Positions 47,233 to 60,329 of a stretch of DNA of 64,000 nt are shown here, in pieces; position 1 is the first letter of the stretch; each line of letters starts with the position of its first letter. The notes below the pieces were generated by a model. That model saw nothing but the letters and a program-made list of their open reading frames with translations. It did no database searches and was not told the origin of the DNA. The stretch is taken from assembly GCA_018697195.1 (NCBI GenBank), contig CM031869.1, positions 13,757,431-13,821,430 of the forward strand, given 5' to 3'. The DNA comes from Certhia americana (Eukaryota > Chordata > Aves > Passeriformes > Certhiidae). Made by a program: the position numbers and the translations under genes.

Positions 47233-50154
47233 GTAAGGTTTTTATTTTGCTTAAACTGTATTCCTTGTAAACTTAGAATTTAGTTTAGAACTTGTGTGTT
47301 GTGCAATGCTTAATCCTGTTCTGTGTATGTTTCGCTTATTATGTGTTGTGGGATTTTGGTTGGTTGTTTTTTTTCTTCCAGAGTATTCATACTCTGTCAA
47401 ATAAACCTTATCTCTACAATTCATTTCTATCTCATTGTTGAGTATTACCTTCCTGGTTGGATTGAACTAATTTAGGGGTTTTTTCACTGGGAGAATTGGC
47501 TGGAGCTGTTTTCCCTGAGCTCATCTTGCTTCATGATGTGGGGCTCATTCCATGAGAGGAGGAGAGCTAAGACATGGAAGAGATGCCACATCTGGGTACT
47601 CACAGGCATAATTCTAAAAAAAAAAAAACGGTACCTGCACCTGTATTTTCACAAAGGCAATTGCATTATGTTGTATTCCATTGGTAGAGGTTTGAATGGG
47701 GCACAAGTTTCTTCAGGGATTCTTCAATGAGACTTTCGAGTGAAAAATTTAGTGATGACTCTGTTCATCTTCAGTCTTTATTTGAATTTTTTTTTTTTTA
47801 TTTATGAGTGTGAGATCCAGACAGTCACATTTGATGTGCCCCTGAAGTTTTGTATCTTAGGGGCTGTGCAAAACAATCAGGGAGTAGTTGGGTTTTGTGG
47901 GTTTGTAGGGAATCGTGCATTGCTAGACAGGGGTTTTTGAAGTACCATTGCTTCCCACACACATTCACACCTTTGCTTGCCTGAGAGTTAGAACTCCTTT
48001 GGGAGGAAGGAGGATGTTTGGGAAGAAAGCCTGCAATGCACTTTGTTAGCAAAAGAAAAAATTGCCAGGCTGTAGTAATATAAATTAAAAGGAATCTCAA
48101 GGAATTTTAGGAAAAAGATAATAATGATTCTGTGACATCTTCCTCTTGATAGTTCTTGAATACAAAAATTTCTTTTCATTCATTGGTTATGTACACTTAT
48201 ACTAACTATAGTGTCAGCATGTGCCCTTGCTAAATTAACAAGGGCTGGTTTTGATAAAGCCTTCTGTCCTTGACTTGGCAAATTTGACCTTCTATTTGAT
48301 TGCCTAATGAGATGAAAGGTGTTTTTTGTTATTTTGTTCTTTTCTTCCATTGCACCTCTGACCTAGTACGTAAAAAATATCTTTCTGTTTGGGCTTTTTT
48401 TTTAAGCACTTAAGTAAATGTTTTGCAAGATGAGGGCCCTAACCAGGAATAATACTCTGCTTGCTTAATATTCAAATGAGACCTAAACCGAGGTTTTCTC
48501 ATCACCCTCATTTTCTGATGTGTGTCTTTCCATAATTGCTTGATTTTGGGTAAAAAAACAATAAATGGCATTATTCTTTGAATCTCAAACAGTGTCTGGG
48601 CAAATACTGGAACAGTTTCTTAAATCAGATTTGGAAAGTGCTGAGCATCTGTGGCCATTTCCTAGTTAATGCAGCCCATGAGTGTTCAGTGTGTTTTCAA
48701 ATTAGAGATAAGGACTGTTTGTTGTGTTTCCATGCTTCTTAGAAGAGTGGGAGCCAGAGCTTTTGGTAGGGTCATTAAATTTTCATAGTGCTGATGTACA
48801 ATGCTAAAAACTGCCCAAAGTGGTGTGTGCATGACTGGTAATAAAGATGAAATTAATAAAGGACGTATCTCTGTACATATCTCTGCATTTCTGAAGCACT
48901 CTTGACTATCGGTGTTGCAGGAGGATTTGGGCACAGGTGAAATGAGTGGGTTATGCCATTTAGGCTCTACTGAATCTCAAAGAATAATGCTTGAATAAGC
49001 ATTTTCCAGGATCACAGAAAGGTTTTGCCTAACAAATTGCATCCAACTGAACAAGGTCTTTCCTCATTTGAAACTTTGAGGCTTTTATAGAAACAAAATA
49101 CTGTTTCCCTTTGGTTTATTTATTTTTCCTTGCAACCTGATACTCTTCCCAATTCAAACAAATTTGATTGATATATTGCTGTCATTTTTTGGAAGTGTGT
49201 TTGTTCAGGTCTCAGAAATTAAGAAGAGTGTGAGAATGTATTAATAACTGTATCACAACTCAAAAATACTTGATAGCATTAATGCTTGCTACTGGCTTAA
49301 CAAAAAATAATTGAACTGAGACAAGCAACAGAAAAATTTAGTACCTTTTATGACTTGTTAATGAGTCAAATTTCTTGGACATGCTAAATGTGGTCTGAGT
49401 AGTGAAATAATTGGTTAAATGCTCTAAATGTAGTGAGAAAGTTGGGCTTGTTGACCCAGATGTGCTGCCTGGCAATATCAGCCAAATCTTTTTATGTTAA
49501 TAATTCCAGGGCCTTGACCAAAAGCAAGTTTTTATCTCTGCTCCTTTTAAACAGTGCCATAGAATTTTTTACATCAATTTGGATGCTGCCAAAACCAGAC
49601 AGATGGCACTAACCTTGGTTTAAAGCCTCAGCTGGTTGATAATGCATCCAAATAGTGTTGCAAAGCTTTCAGTGTGCATGTTGTGTCAACAGAAGAGGAC
49701 TCTTTGTATCACCATAAGTAGAGCCCTCAGACTTTGCATTTCAAAGGTACCCAGTTCTCATGTGTGCTCATCTAGAGCGTGGATTGCTTTACAGTGCTCC
49801 AATAAAATAATAGGTTTCTTGATCTGCTCTGCCTTTGCTTTGCTAAGGTCAAAGATGCCACTGGTGCAGCCACAAAAAAGTGGCTGAAGTGCTGAACATG
49901 GTTGTTAGAATGGCCAGTGGCTCAGAAATACAGGCAGAAGGATTGTTGTTGTTCTGACTCTGGAAGGAAAGAGAATAAAAATGTCTTACAGAAAGAGTCT
50001 CTCTCCTCACTACTTTTTGGCATAGTCCTAAATCTCACCATTTCTGAGTACTCCTTTTCTGGAAGAAGAATTTTTAGTAGATTTAAAAAAACTACAATGA
50101 ACAACCCACTCCCACTCCCCAAATCTCAAGTCTATGTCAAAATAAGAATTTAGA
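47233..50154. other. No gene seen
   Basis: AT-rich DNA with T-runs near 47365, 47787 and 48397 and an A12 run near 47617. Openings at 47740-48179 and 49636-50153 have no supporting signals. Confidence 0.45.
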
Positions 50155-50220
50155 AATTAAAAAAATAAAATTAAAAAATAAAGAAAAAATTAAAAAAAAA
50201 AAAAAATCCCACAAACAAAA
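50155..50220. repeat. A-rich low-complexity tract
   Basis: Degenerate (AAATA)n-like sequence with a central A14 run; simple sequence. Confidence 0.85.
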
Positions 50221-50330
50221 TAAGTAGACCAGCCCTGGTTTCTTTTCAGAGCTGTAAAATAAAATAATGTAACAAAATTCCAGCAATTTATCAAAATAAT
50301 AAATGTATTTTTAAGCATTTTGGAAGAAGG

Positions 50331-50351
50331 ATATATTATATATATATATAA
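50331..50351. repeat. (TA)n microsatellite, interrupted
   Basis: atatattatatatatatata, one interruption. Confidence 0.85.
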
Positions 50352-52829
50352 AGAAAAGTAAAGTGTGCTGCTTTTAGGGCATGATATGAATAGAAACCAC
50401 TGAGAAGCCTTGTTAAAATACAAAAGGCAAAAGGATCAGTCCGCATAGTGTGTGCAAGCCAACCTGAACTTGCAGTAGAAGACTTGACAGGGAGGGAGAA
50501 AGGATTAAGTCCATCAAACCATATTGCAGTGGACTAACAGGGGATTTTTAGCTTCAAATTCTAGTGGACATTCTTTCCAAACTGCAGGAGCAAGGTTTAA
50601 GATCATGGGATTTTAGCAGTGATTGCTTTAAGCAGCCAAGTCGGGGTTGTGCAATTGCTCGTCATGCAACTGTTTTGTTAAGAAACTGTCAGCCAGAGAA
50701 TGGAAACCACACAGCCAGAAGTGTGTGATAAAATAAACCAGCAAAAATGTAGGAAATCCTGAGGAGGAAGTAAAACTCGCTTGCATAGTGGGTCCTAGAA
50801 GAAAACAAGCTGACAGTTCTACCAGGTGCTTCTTCTGGAGCAATGTTGGATAATTTGTCTGAACAACACCAGTATTGGCAATAAAGGATTTGAAACTTGC
50901 TTAAGAAACAAAAGAGGTTGTGTGATGAAAGGCTGAGCTGCTGGCAAAATATTCGATCACCTCAGATTTATACAAATCAATCTCCTGTGTAATGCACCAT
51001 GTCCTAAAAACTGGAAGCTACAAACAGAAGACATTTTATTTTAAGGAGTTCTGCGACAGCTTATAAAAAATAGCTTTTCCACTTTTTACACGAAGCTTCT
51101 ACCTTAAAGATACTGATGAAATAGGTGACAATTTTTAACACAAGCGGTGTCAAAATAAACACCATCTGCTAGTGTTGGCTTATTCCATAGTCTTCTCATG
51201 CTGGGTGATTTTATTTCACCTTTTTTCAGAAATAGTTAATGACACATCTGCTGTTTGGTGGAGGTGCATTTTCAGTGATTAAATGTGGACACAGGATCAG
51301 AGAAAACAGTAACAAAACTTTTTCAGGAAACTGAAGAAAATATTAGTGCCATAAGGAGCTAACAAACTAACTGTTGATACCCTTTTCTTTTATTTATTTT
51401 AAACTGGTTTATTGTTGGATCAAAAACTTCAAATTATATTTGTTCTTTCAAAATATGTATTTATCAATGTAAACTTTTCATTTGTTCCTTATTTTACCAA
51501 AACAAAAGCCTTGCCACTTTGACATTCACAGTCCTCCAAGCAAGCCTGGTTTTGTAGCACATTTGTGAGTCTGGGGATGTGGAGTCAGAGCAGGTTTGGG
51601 TGTCCTGGAGGATCAGGGTGAGATTTGTTTACATAGGAGCATAATCTACAGTGGGACCTGGAGGACAAAATAATGGGGTTTATCTCAAGGAATTGAGATT
51701 GTTTTGACAACTGAATTGTCCAGTTGAATTCTGGACAATACAGAATTGTCTATACATGCAGAGTTGTTTGCTTGTATAGAGTATGTTTTTATCCTGTAGA
51801 GCTCCATGTCTCCATCTTCCTCCATTGTAGGGCAAAGTGTCTGAGTCCCTGGCTTAGGCAGACTAAATTGTAATTCCTGATGTTTTGTGTCGGGCTTTGC
51901 TTTCTTCCCTTTGGCAGAACTCAGCAGTCCTGTGGGTTTGCAAATCCCTTTCCTGTGTCCCTGAAGAGTAATCTCTTCCCATCACCCCAGGATGTCCCAA
52001 TTTTCCCATTTCAGTCAGCAAGGAGAATTCTTTGTGATGGGAATTCCGATGTAGCACTTTGCTGCAGAGGCATTAGCATAATGATGCACAAAAAATCCCA
52101 GCAATTAGGCTGTTAAACCTGTGTTTACCATGGCAAATGGTACATCCCTATATTGTTATCAGTGTGAGTAGATTTTAATAAATCCAAAAAACTAAACGTC
52201 TGCATCTCCATGTGGATGGGTGGATATTTAATTTTAATTTTTAATTTTAAGATTGAGATAAAAATTAAAGCCATGGAAACCCTAGGGAACAAAAAACACA
52301 TTTGGTTATGTTGTTCTCTAGTAGGTGAAAAGGCCAGAATGGAGTGCAAGGGACATGAATTCTGACTCTGTCTAAAAGTTTCATATGGAAACAAATACAT
52401 TGTCTTTCTTTCCTGCCACCAAGGTCTGTTTAATGGTATGAAATCCTTGTTCTCATTTTATGGTTTCATAAAACAACAAAAACTAAGTTATGTAAAGCTA
52501 TATACAGTCCAAGAGGAAAATTACATCTGGGGAAAAAACCCAACATGCTATAAATATTTTTAAAAGGAGTTGCTTGGGGTTTTTGTTTGGTTTTTGTTTT
52601 GTTAAGCCTTGCTATAGCTCCTAATGAACACTGCCTAAGGAAATATTGATAAAAATATATGTGAAGATAAACATCTGTACCTGTAGGTATTGTTATACTT
52701 CTGTTCAAACTTCATTCAATGTATTATTTTAATAATGAAAGTGTAGAAACGCCTGTGAAGTCATATGTCATTAATGTTAATTGTTCTGATAAAAGGAAAA
52801 AAAGAGCAACCTGACTTTTGATTTTTTGT
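50352..52829. other. No gene seen
   Basis: Contains a 9-bp inverted repeat (attgtccag/ctggacaat) at 51715-51739 and a short tandem ttttaattt phrase near 52232. A good acceptor at 51229 opens only 16 codons. Confidence 0.45.
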
Positions 52830-53120
52830 CTTTACAGACTGCATAGTAATTAAAAATTGGAATGAGTATTCATGCAAGTCGCTCTAAATGTGTACCGAGT
52901 ATATTCAATAGTGAATATTTGAAGTCATCCCATGTTCCTTAGCAGTGATGAACAGATTTACATCCGTTAAATACTTATATTACAAACCTTTTGGCTTGAC
53001 CTCATCTGTGTAAACATTTCATTTATGAATTATCAAACCTCTTTGAAAGACAGCCTTATGTACATGTATTATCATTTATGTTAATCGGAAACATTTTTCA
53101 AGCTGCTGTGCATGAAGTAA
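52830..53120. promoter_or_regulatory. Possible conserved non-coding element
   Basis: Complex, non-repetitive sequence with FOX-like (gtgtaaacatt), TCF/LEF-like (cctctttgaaag) and homeodomain-like (tagtaattaaaa, tttatgaattatc) motifs packed within 290 bases and no open frame. It looks like the sequence of developmental enhancers. This is inference from motif density only. Confidence 0.25.
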
Positions 53121-55154
53121 GGGTGAAAAATCCCTTGCTTATTCATACCCATATGTATGCTGTGAAACTTGAATAAGGAGGGAGACAAAAAGGACTGATT
53201 TAAACTATGAATTATATATGTATTTTTTATGCTTACACCATATTTCCATGGTTTAGGTTAACTTTAATCCAGTGTTAAAGACAAAAGTGTGGCAAGTCAG
53301 AGCTTCTTTGATCAATATCCATAGCTTGCACTTATGAAAACTCTTTTGTTTGGATTAGGAACTGGAAGTGAAGGTGCTTTACTCCAAACTGAGTTTGCAT
53401 CTGTGGCAAAACTTTTATAGTCTCTAACAGATTACATGCTGTATTACAGGGTATTTTAAATATGGAGAAGCAATGAGGAAATGATGACTATACATGATTT
53501 TAGACTGTTACTTTCAAGCCCTTCTGATTATTAAAGAATTTTACTTTGACAATGCAAAACTGCACTCAGAAATTGTGAGTGGAAGGCCAAGCATTTTGGT
53601 AGAAATGTAGTGGATGGTCTGATTGTATCTGGAAATTGAAATCTGTTTGGGATAATAAGCAGAGGTGAAAAGCTGACTCCCAGAGGCCATATCTTGATAC
53701 CATTTCCTTCCTGGGATAAGTGAACTCAGTACTTGCAACCAAATTCAAAACATTTCTCCTGTTGTTAAGTCTTAGAGACACGGCTGATAAAAGCTTTTCA
53801 TGCTTCTTCAAAATGTATGTCCTTAAACAGCATCATTAGGAGTTAGTATTGGATCCTGGATAATTGTTTAGATTTTGAGTGAGGGTTCAGCAGCATGAAT
53901 GTGCTTCAGAACAGGGTTTTCTGTAGTGCTTATGCTCAAAATCTGCCATGTTTTATTGTACTTGGTTCCTTTTTTATTTAGAATAAAAGCTTTCCTTTCT
54001 CAGTTAAAAGTCTGGGGTAGGGAAATATTGTGCCTCAAATCCCACATGGCCTGAACTACCTGGTCTCAATTAATGAAAATATTGAATGTGGTATTAATGC
54101 CAGGAGGGCCCTGAAAGGACTTCCTGAAAATTACTGACATAATCCCTTTCTAAAATAAAGCATGATTTTGATATGATTAAATAGCATGTAGAAGTTGGAA
54201 ATTGAGTGCATTTTGGAAAAGCAAATGATCTGCAGAGGAAAAAAAAAATCAGGTATCTTGTTTCTCATTGCAAACCAGTAATCTTCATCTCTTACCTATC
54301 CAGCCTGCAAAATCTTCAGCCTTCGAGCACTGTAGAATATTCATTTTTAGGGCAAAAGTGAACCACTGCTCTCCCTTCTGTTTCCACTCAAAGGATAGTT
54401 GGTCATTCTTAGGATTAGTTGCAGATGTTGCCTCTGAGTTCGGATTCTGAATTTGACTTTGTGTGTCCTGTGATGAGATCACTATTTAGGTGAACATCTC
54501 TTGGTTCCTTTTTCAGTAATAAAAGCAGCTCATGCACCCTCCCTGACAGCTTCTGACACAGCATAGGCTGAACAGCCACGTGTGGAGATTGAGCAAGTGG
54601 CTGCTTTAGTCTCTAGAATTGACATTTTCAGAGTAATAAATGGCATCTCTTCTTTTAGTCACCATCACTCCTCATTCTCACAGGAAGCCTTATCAAAATA
54701 ACAGCACTGCACTTGCAGTCGAACTTCTTGTGTCGTACTCGTGGCAGTAAGGACTGAGTTCTTCCTTTCGGATCTAACTCAGAACTGGCTTCACTCTAGG
54801 CTGGTTTCTGAACATTATCTGATTCAAATTTTGTAAAAAACATGTGAGCTTTATGTCTGACGGGCTAATAACAGCATTTTTGCATCTTAAAGTTAGGGTT
54901 TGTATTAACTGTCTCGAATACAGGAGGAAATTGAAACTAAACCAGGAAATAAGTGCCATGGCTGTGCAGTACTGCTACATGCAATAAAGGCTCTAAGATG
55001 CAAATTCTGCTGAGGTAGAATTGAGATAAACATGTTTCTGGTAGATTTTGGAATAAGATAGATAAGGAAGATCAATAGGACTCATGTGTTTTGTATAGAT
55101 TTCTTCATTTTCAGAGTCACTTGTGTGATGTGCATTATTGGCATTCCATTTCAG
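53121..55154. other. No gene seen
   Basis: AT-rich sequence. Opposite-strand openings at 53541-53811 and 54268-54482 are unsupported. Confidence 0.45.
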
Positions 55155-55231
55155 GTGACTCAGAGATGGCCGAGTCTGTAGAGTTAGGAAGCAATGTCAT
55201 GTCAGGCCTGTGTACTTCTCAGAGTGGTTAA
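55155..55231 (+). other. Weak candidate terminal exon, phase 1
   Basis: A good acceptor (attggcattccatttcag) opens two bases plus 24 codons (DSEMAESVELGSNVMSGL...) to TAA at 55229-55231. The other two frames stop early. The peptide is Ser/Glu-rich like a disordered tail, and its phase fits the 47149 exon. The nearest tandem AATAAA is about 1 kb away (56258). Chance is a serious alternative. Confidence 0.22.
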
Positions 55232-56329
55232 TACAGTGCTGCTGCTTAGGTAATGAAGCAGTAATAATGTGAAATGCACTGCAGATGTTAACAATTACAA
55301 AAAATGCAAATGATATTTGCCTTCCCTTACTGTGCTGTTTCAGATCTGTCCTTCCAAATCTGTGGTGACAGACGAAATCAAATGGTCTCGAAGTTAAGTG
55401 TGAAGTAAGGGAAAAGGATAGCAATATCTCTTAGGTGTGGGTACCCAGATACACAAATGGAGATCTTATGTAGAGATCTCCTTATGGAAATCTGTGTAGA
55501 GAATATTTGAAGTCACTAAAAATCTAAGCACCTGAGCTACTTCATATGAATCAAGAAATGTTATATAAAAACAGCTGCTGCTGTTACACAGTCTATCTAG
55601 CTCTGTTTTCCTCATCAAATTAATACAGAAAAACATGGCTTTGTATGCTGAATATGTGCATGTAGTTGAATTCCTTGTTCAGTTTTTAATTAATTTAAAT
55701 GAAGTTCTAAGGTTGGTTTCTTGTCCAGGTTTAGGCTTATGACCATTGTTTTACATGGCAATCAAATTAGCATTTAGAAATGCCTTTTCCTTCATTGTTC
55801 TCAATACAGAAATACCTGCTTTAATTCTTTAGTTCTTGCTTCTTTCTAACCTGAACCTGGTGTTCAGATGTGCTGTGTGAGCCTGTGAGGAAAGCCTCCT
55901 TGCCATACATTCTTAGAGCAGAGAAACATAGGCACTACTCTTGAAGTAGTTTCACTTAATAATGACAGAGGAACACTTATTTTAGTTGGAGGGCAATGTG
56001 TAACAGAATTTCAGTTTCGTTTTTCAGATATATATGCAAAGAGTTCTATTCTTGTGTTATTTCTGATAGAAAAATGTACAGAATGTAACTTTCTGAATTC
56101 CCAGAAAGACTTTCAACTTTTGAACCTGATCAGCTTTTCTCTTTACTCCATAGTAACTGCATGTCTTCTTTTCCTCTGTATCTTGTATGTGGCAATTATT
56201 ACTGGCAGAGACATAAGGTAATTAAGTTGAATTTCATACTGAGGGATATGGGCTAAAAATAAATAAACAATCTGATTTCATAATTTGATTTGATAAGCTA
56301 TCAAAAGTCGGGGGCTATTTTTTCTATTC
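55232..56329. other. No gene seen
   Basis: AT-rich sequence with overlapping AATAAATAAA near 56258, usable as a polyadenylation signal only if the preceding exon candidate is real. Confidence 0.4.
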
Positions 56330-56560
56330 CACCTCACATTTTTCGACTCCCAAGTGCCACCTCCTAGCTGGGTGCTCCGTGGCAGAGCTCAGCTGCTGCT
56401 CCTGTGCAGGCAGTGTCTCCCAGGCACAGGTTTGTGAGTGTCAGCAATCGCCTGGCTGTGGTTCAGTGCACGGGTAATTCTCAGTCATTAATTTGTTGAA
56501 GCAGTGTTTGAACCTATCAGCTTAAACGTAAATCACTTCTCAGGCGTGAGGCACCAGAAG
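56330..56560. promoter_or_regulatory. G+C-richer, possibly conserved non-coding stretch
   Basis: A G+C-richer stretch with scattered CpG (tttcgactcc, gctccgtgg, aatcgcctgg, cacgggtaat, aggcgtgag), two TAAT-type sites and a gcaattaaag phrase. It carries no repeat or exon features that I can identify. Confidence 0.25.
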
Positions 56561-57470
56561 GTGCAATTAAAGAGGCAGTAAAATTAGATTGGGTTTAAAC
56601 TGTTACTTTTTCGTAACTGAAGGGTGCAAACACAAAGTTTTTCTTCCATTATGGGAAAAGGTTACATGTCCAGAAATACACTGAAGTGTATTATGCTGAG
56701 TGTGCTTCCTAAAGAGAGCAAGGTATTTGAGAATGGGAGTTTTTTTCAAGCTCTTAACATTTCTGACGTGTTCTTTCAGTTCTTTGATGAATATTATGAA
56801 AATGTAGAATTCAAATAAGTTAGGCTCTTTAACAGGTACTTTGTTGAAGGTTGGATAGGAATAAACTCCATGGCACTCCTTTGCTAGCTGAAAACAGGCA
56901 TCAGTGTGGTATCCAAAAGGCTGCAAGCACCCTGACATGAAAAATTCCCTTAAAGAAAAGCTAAGTGGTGGTTGTAGTGAATTTGTGTTGTTAAATACGA
57001 GATGTGAATGTCTTTTATGAATTGTTTATGCCCACCTCACAGAATCCACTGTCTTTGCAGTGCTTTTCGTTGCTCAGCATGGTTCATCTGATCAGAGGCT
57101 GGTGTAGGGTGAGGAGATGCTGAGTGGTCCCAAAAGCCCACGGAAGGGCAGGCAAAGGGCCCTGACTCTGCTCTACAGAACAACTTCTGTTCTGCTGAGT
57201 GACCCTGCCAAGAGACACCAAGAGTGATAAACATCCACAAGGTATCAACTGAGTGCTGAATGTACTCCAGCAGCTGTTTCAATGTAATTCTTTCTTCAAT
57301 AAACCGAAGAATTTGTTGAAAAGGAGTGCAGCATACACTTTGTATTGGATTCTAATCAGCCAGTTAAGGCACTCAACAATTAATACTCTGGAGCTGAAAA
57401 TTAATCAAAAGCCAATAGAACTGTGTTGAAAGAAAACAGTTTATATATTGATGGAAAGAGTACTGAGGAG
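56561..57470. other. No gene seen
   Basis: Openings at 56603-56938 (minus) and 57037-57282 (minus) have no family features or splice context. Confidence 0.45.
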
Positions 57471-57538
57471 TTGGGGGTGGGGGGTGTTTGGTGGGGTTTT
57501 TTTTTTGGTTTGGTTTGTATGTTTTGGGGTTTTTTTCC
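57471..57538. repeat. GT-rich low-complexity tract
   Basis: Alternating G-runs and T-runs (ttgggggtggggggtgtttg then ggtttggtttgtatgttttg). The same style recurs across the window (2340, 17090, 27590, 44958) and is common in songbird DNA. Confidence 0.75.
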
Positions 57539-57730
57539 CTGGGAATATGATGTATATGGTTCTTTTAGTTTAGTGCACAAGCAAAGCACATAAATCATTC
57601 TCCTGGATGCTATTAAGGACAGCATCAGCCCTTCCTGGGTTGGTGCCTAAAGTAGCTTTATCTACATTGGATTTTTTGGTATTCCAGAAGCCCTGGAAGC
57701 ATAGGATACTTGATCCTCATAAATCTTAAC

Positions 57731-57791
57731 TACCTGCCAGATCCTAAATTAACCCAAGATGATTACTTGCCAGATCTTAAATTAACCCAAG
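57731..57791. repeat. 33-bp tandem duplication
   Basis: Two copies of tacctgccagatcctaaatt plus aacccaag... at an exact 33-base period (57731 and 57764), differing at about two bases over the shared 28. It keeps a plus-strand frame open by chance. Confidence 0.85.
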
Positions 57792-59229
57792 TTTTATTCC
57801 TGCAGCTGGGTCAGGATATTGTTTTTCTCGGCAGAATTTTGGTGGGTTTTGTTAAAAAAAAAAGTTATTTTGTTTTTGTTTTCTTGTTGCACTGAGGTGC
57901 TCATAGACTGTTATGTTGTTGACTGTGTACTACACTTTGAGCTTTCAGATATCTTCAGCAGATTTTTTTTTTCCTAGAATGTTTACAATATTCCTATGAA
58001 GTTGCTTGAGTTGGCTCTTGGCAGTTTAAAAAGTTTTGTAGAACTGTAACTTTAATTATCATTCTTCTGAATTTGTCTGTACTTAAACATCTGTAACCCT
58101 AGAGTTCCATAGCTTGGTGAGGTTGTTAATCTCACTTTTAATTTTCATCTTGATCTGCTATAAATTTTACCTGGCAAGTAATAGTAGGAAGGAGTACTTG
58201 AGGCACAGTGCACCTGCTGATCTGTGTTGGTGTAGATGGCACATATTTCACTCAAGTCATGTGAAAAATTACTATTGCTTCATTTCTTTCTAAAGAAAAA
58301 ATCTGACCTCAAAGAAATGTCAGTATTACAATTTAAAATTCCTTGTAAATTTATTAGTTCATTTTGAAAAAATGCAAGATATGCATTTAGATACCAATAG
58401 AAAATTGAAGACAATATTACTTAATGTGCAAGAGTTGCTAAAAACATAATAAGTGGAGGATGCAGATCCTTATATCTAAGTCACGCTTCTCAAAGATATT
58501 TTATTATGTGAAAATGGCAACTTTATATATGCTTTTATATATGCTCATATTCATGTATGCTTATATTTCCCTTCCTTCCCCTCCATGTCACACTCAGACT
58601 GGAAGAGTCAGGATTGCTTGCAGATTTCTTGTTAGTGATAAGTGGTGACACTTCCTTTATGTTCATTAAAAGGTTTCTCTGATGGAGATAAATAGATAAA
58701 TGACGTGCTTGGTGTTACCAGGAAGATGTGATTTCCTCATTCAGTAAACAAGCTTTGAAACAGTGTTCCTGATTTACAAGTTATGATCACACCAGCTCTG
58801 ACAAAGAGAAACCTTTATTCCAATGCCTGAAGCTCTGGCTTAAACATTGTGCCTTGCTGTCAGCTATTTTGGACAGATTCTGGTAAATAGCAAATTTCTA
58901 CGTTCTAGAAATAAATCTCCATTATTCACATAAAAGCACGTTGCATAATTTGTCTGAACATAGAAATGTAATGTACATAGGGTAGAACACTGATTATTGC
59001 TGAAGTCTGCATGTGTTCAGAGGACTCCATGTTCTTGTGCCAGCAAAATTTACACCCCTTATGTCATCAGTAGCAAATGTGGGGGCTCTCAGCTCATCTC
59101 TTCCTCTTTCTGCTCCTATTTGAGGCACCAAAAATAGGTATCTGAAATTGCAAAATGTGGTTATTCAAGAATGAGCTGAGTGAGGAGTTAACCTTGTGTA
59201 ACTTCAAGATTGGCTTTTGAGGTCAGAGC
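57792..59229. other. No gene seen
   Basis: AT-rich DNA with an imperfect (TATATGCT)n phrase at 58524-58565. Confidence 0.5.
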
Positions 59230-59275
59230 GTTGTACTGGATGACCTCAAGAGGTCCCTTTCAAACTTAATTGTTC
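59230..59275 (+). mobile_element. CR1 3'-end tail fragment
   Basis: gttgtactggatgacctcaagaggtccctttcaaacttaattgttct follows the CR1 3' UTR consensus (ggttggactagatgacctcaagaggtcccttccaaccttaatgattct). A short, old insertion. Confidence 0.85.
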
Positions 59276-59844
59276 TACAAGTCTGTATTAATAATCCCCC
59301 TGTGACATGGAAAGGAGATAATTAATTTGTGTGAGACCTGTAATTTGTTTCCTGAAATCCTAATAATCTTGACCCAAGTATTGGCACTTCTGTTATTGAG
59401 CTTTTTCATACCATTTTTGGAACTTCTCATCGTTCAGAGCCCAGATCATTGCTTGGTTCATTGTTGCTGCTGCAGGTTATTCCAGCAATGTGAGTAGCAA
59501 AGGACAAGCCCACCATTCTGAAATAAATCCCAAATTTAGAGTAGTTCCTAGCACTGATCTTTAAAATACTATCAAAAGAATCTCATCTGATCACTAAGTG
59601 CTGTACTGCACATGAGACAGCAGTACTGAAACTTCTGTATTAGTCAAGCATGAAACTGTATGAGGATGCCAGGTGATAAACTGTTGGTTTTTCTCTAGAC
59701 CCACAGGCTTTAGAGGCAGCACTGTTACAGACCCTGTTGCTATTTGTAACAAAAGGTTCCCTGCCTCAAAATGTGATGGTTCCCTACATAAACAGGATTA
59801 AAAATACAAGAGATCACTCTAAATTAGTAATTGACAAGCTGTAA
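59276..59844. other. No gene seen
   Basis: Unremarkable sequence between the CR1 tail and the regulatory-like segment. Confidence 0.5.
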
Positions 59845-60258
59845 ATGTTCCCATCCCTCCGCTGTTGTTCTGGGGACAATCAGCTGATCTTTGTGTGGTG
59901 GCACATCTTTAGTACCCGTGCAAGGTGCGAGGGGAGGTCAGCGGTGATAATTGCTTTACAAACTGGCAGCCTGCCAGCACTGGATCGAAATTTTAGCCTC
60001 GGAATGTTTTGTGTGAATTTGCAATGGAGAGTTCTGTGCTGCATTTCACAAGACACCAGCACACGGTTTCCTTCGGTCTCTTTATGTTCCGTGCCAGAAA
60101 TGATACTTTACGTATCTGATGTAAGAGGATTATGGCAAAGATTGCTAATTTCTTGTTGTTTATCAGACAATAACAATATACAGCTGGTGAATTCTGTTGG
60201 TGTCCCATCCGACATGGATGGCCACATGCACTTTTGGGGCATGGTACTGAAAAGATAA
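59845..60258. promoter_or_regulatory. Probable conserved non-coding element overlapping a 137-codon opening
   Basis: The stretch keeps several CpGs (acccgtgcaaggtgcgagg, gatcgaaattttagcctcgg, ccttcggtc, ttccgtgcc, catccgacatgg) and packs SOX/FOX-like sites (ttgtttatcagacaataacaat), E-boxes (cagctg, cacatg) and a gataattgct phrase. A plus-strand frame is open for 137 codons, but its translation is Cys/Ser/Leu-rich with no domain, and two minus-strand frames are also open, so coding is doubtful. An enhancer-like element is more plausible. Confidence 0.4.
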
Positions 60259-60310
60259 GTAGGTCTATGGGAAATCAAGCCAAAATATTTTGCCTGTGGG
60301 TTTTTGTTTG

Positions 60311-60329
60311 TTTTTTTTTTTTTTTTTTT
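60311..60329. repeat. T19 homopolymer
   Basis: Nineteen T preceded by tttttgtttg. Confidence 0.9.
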
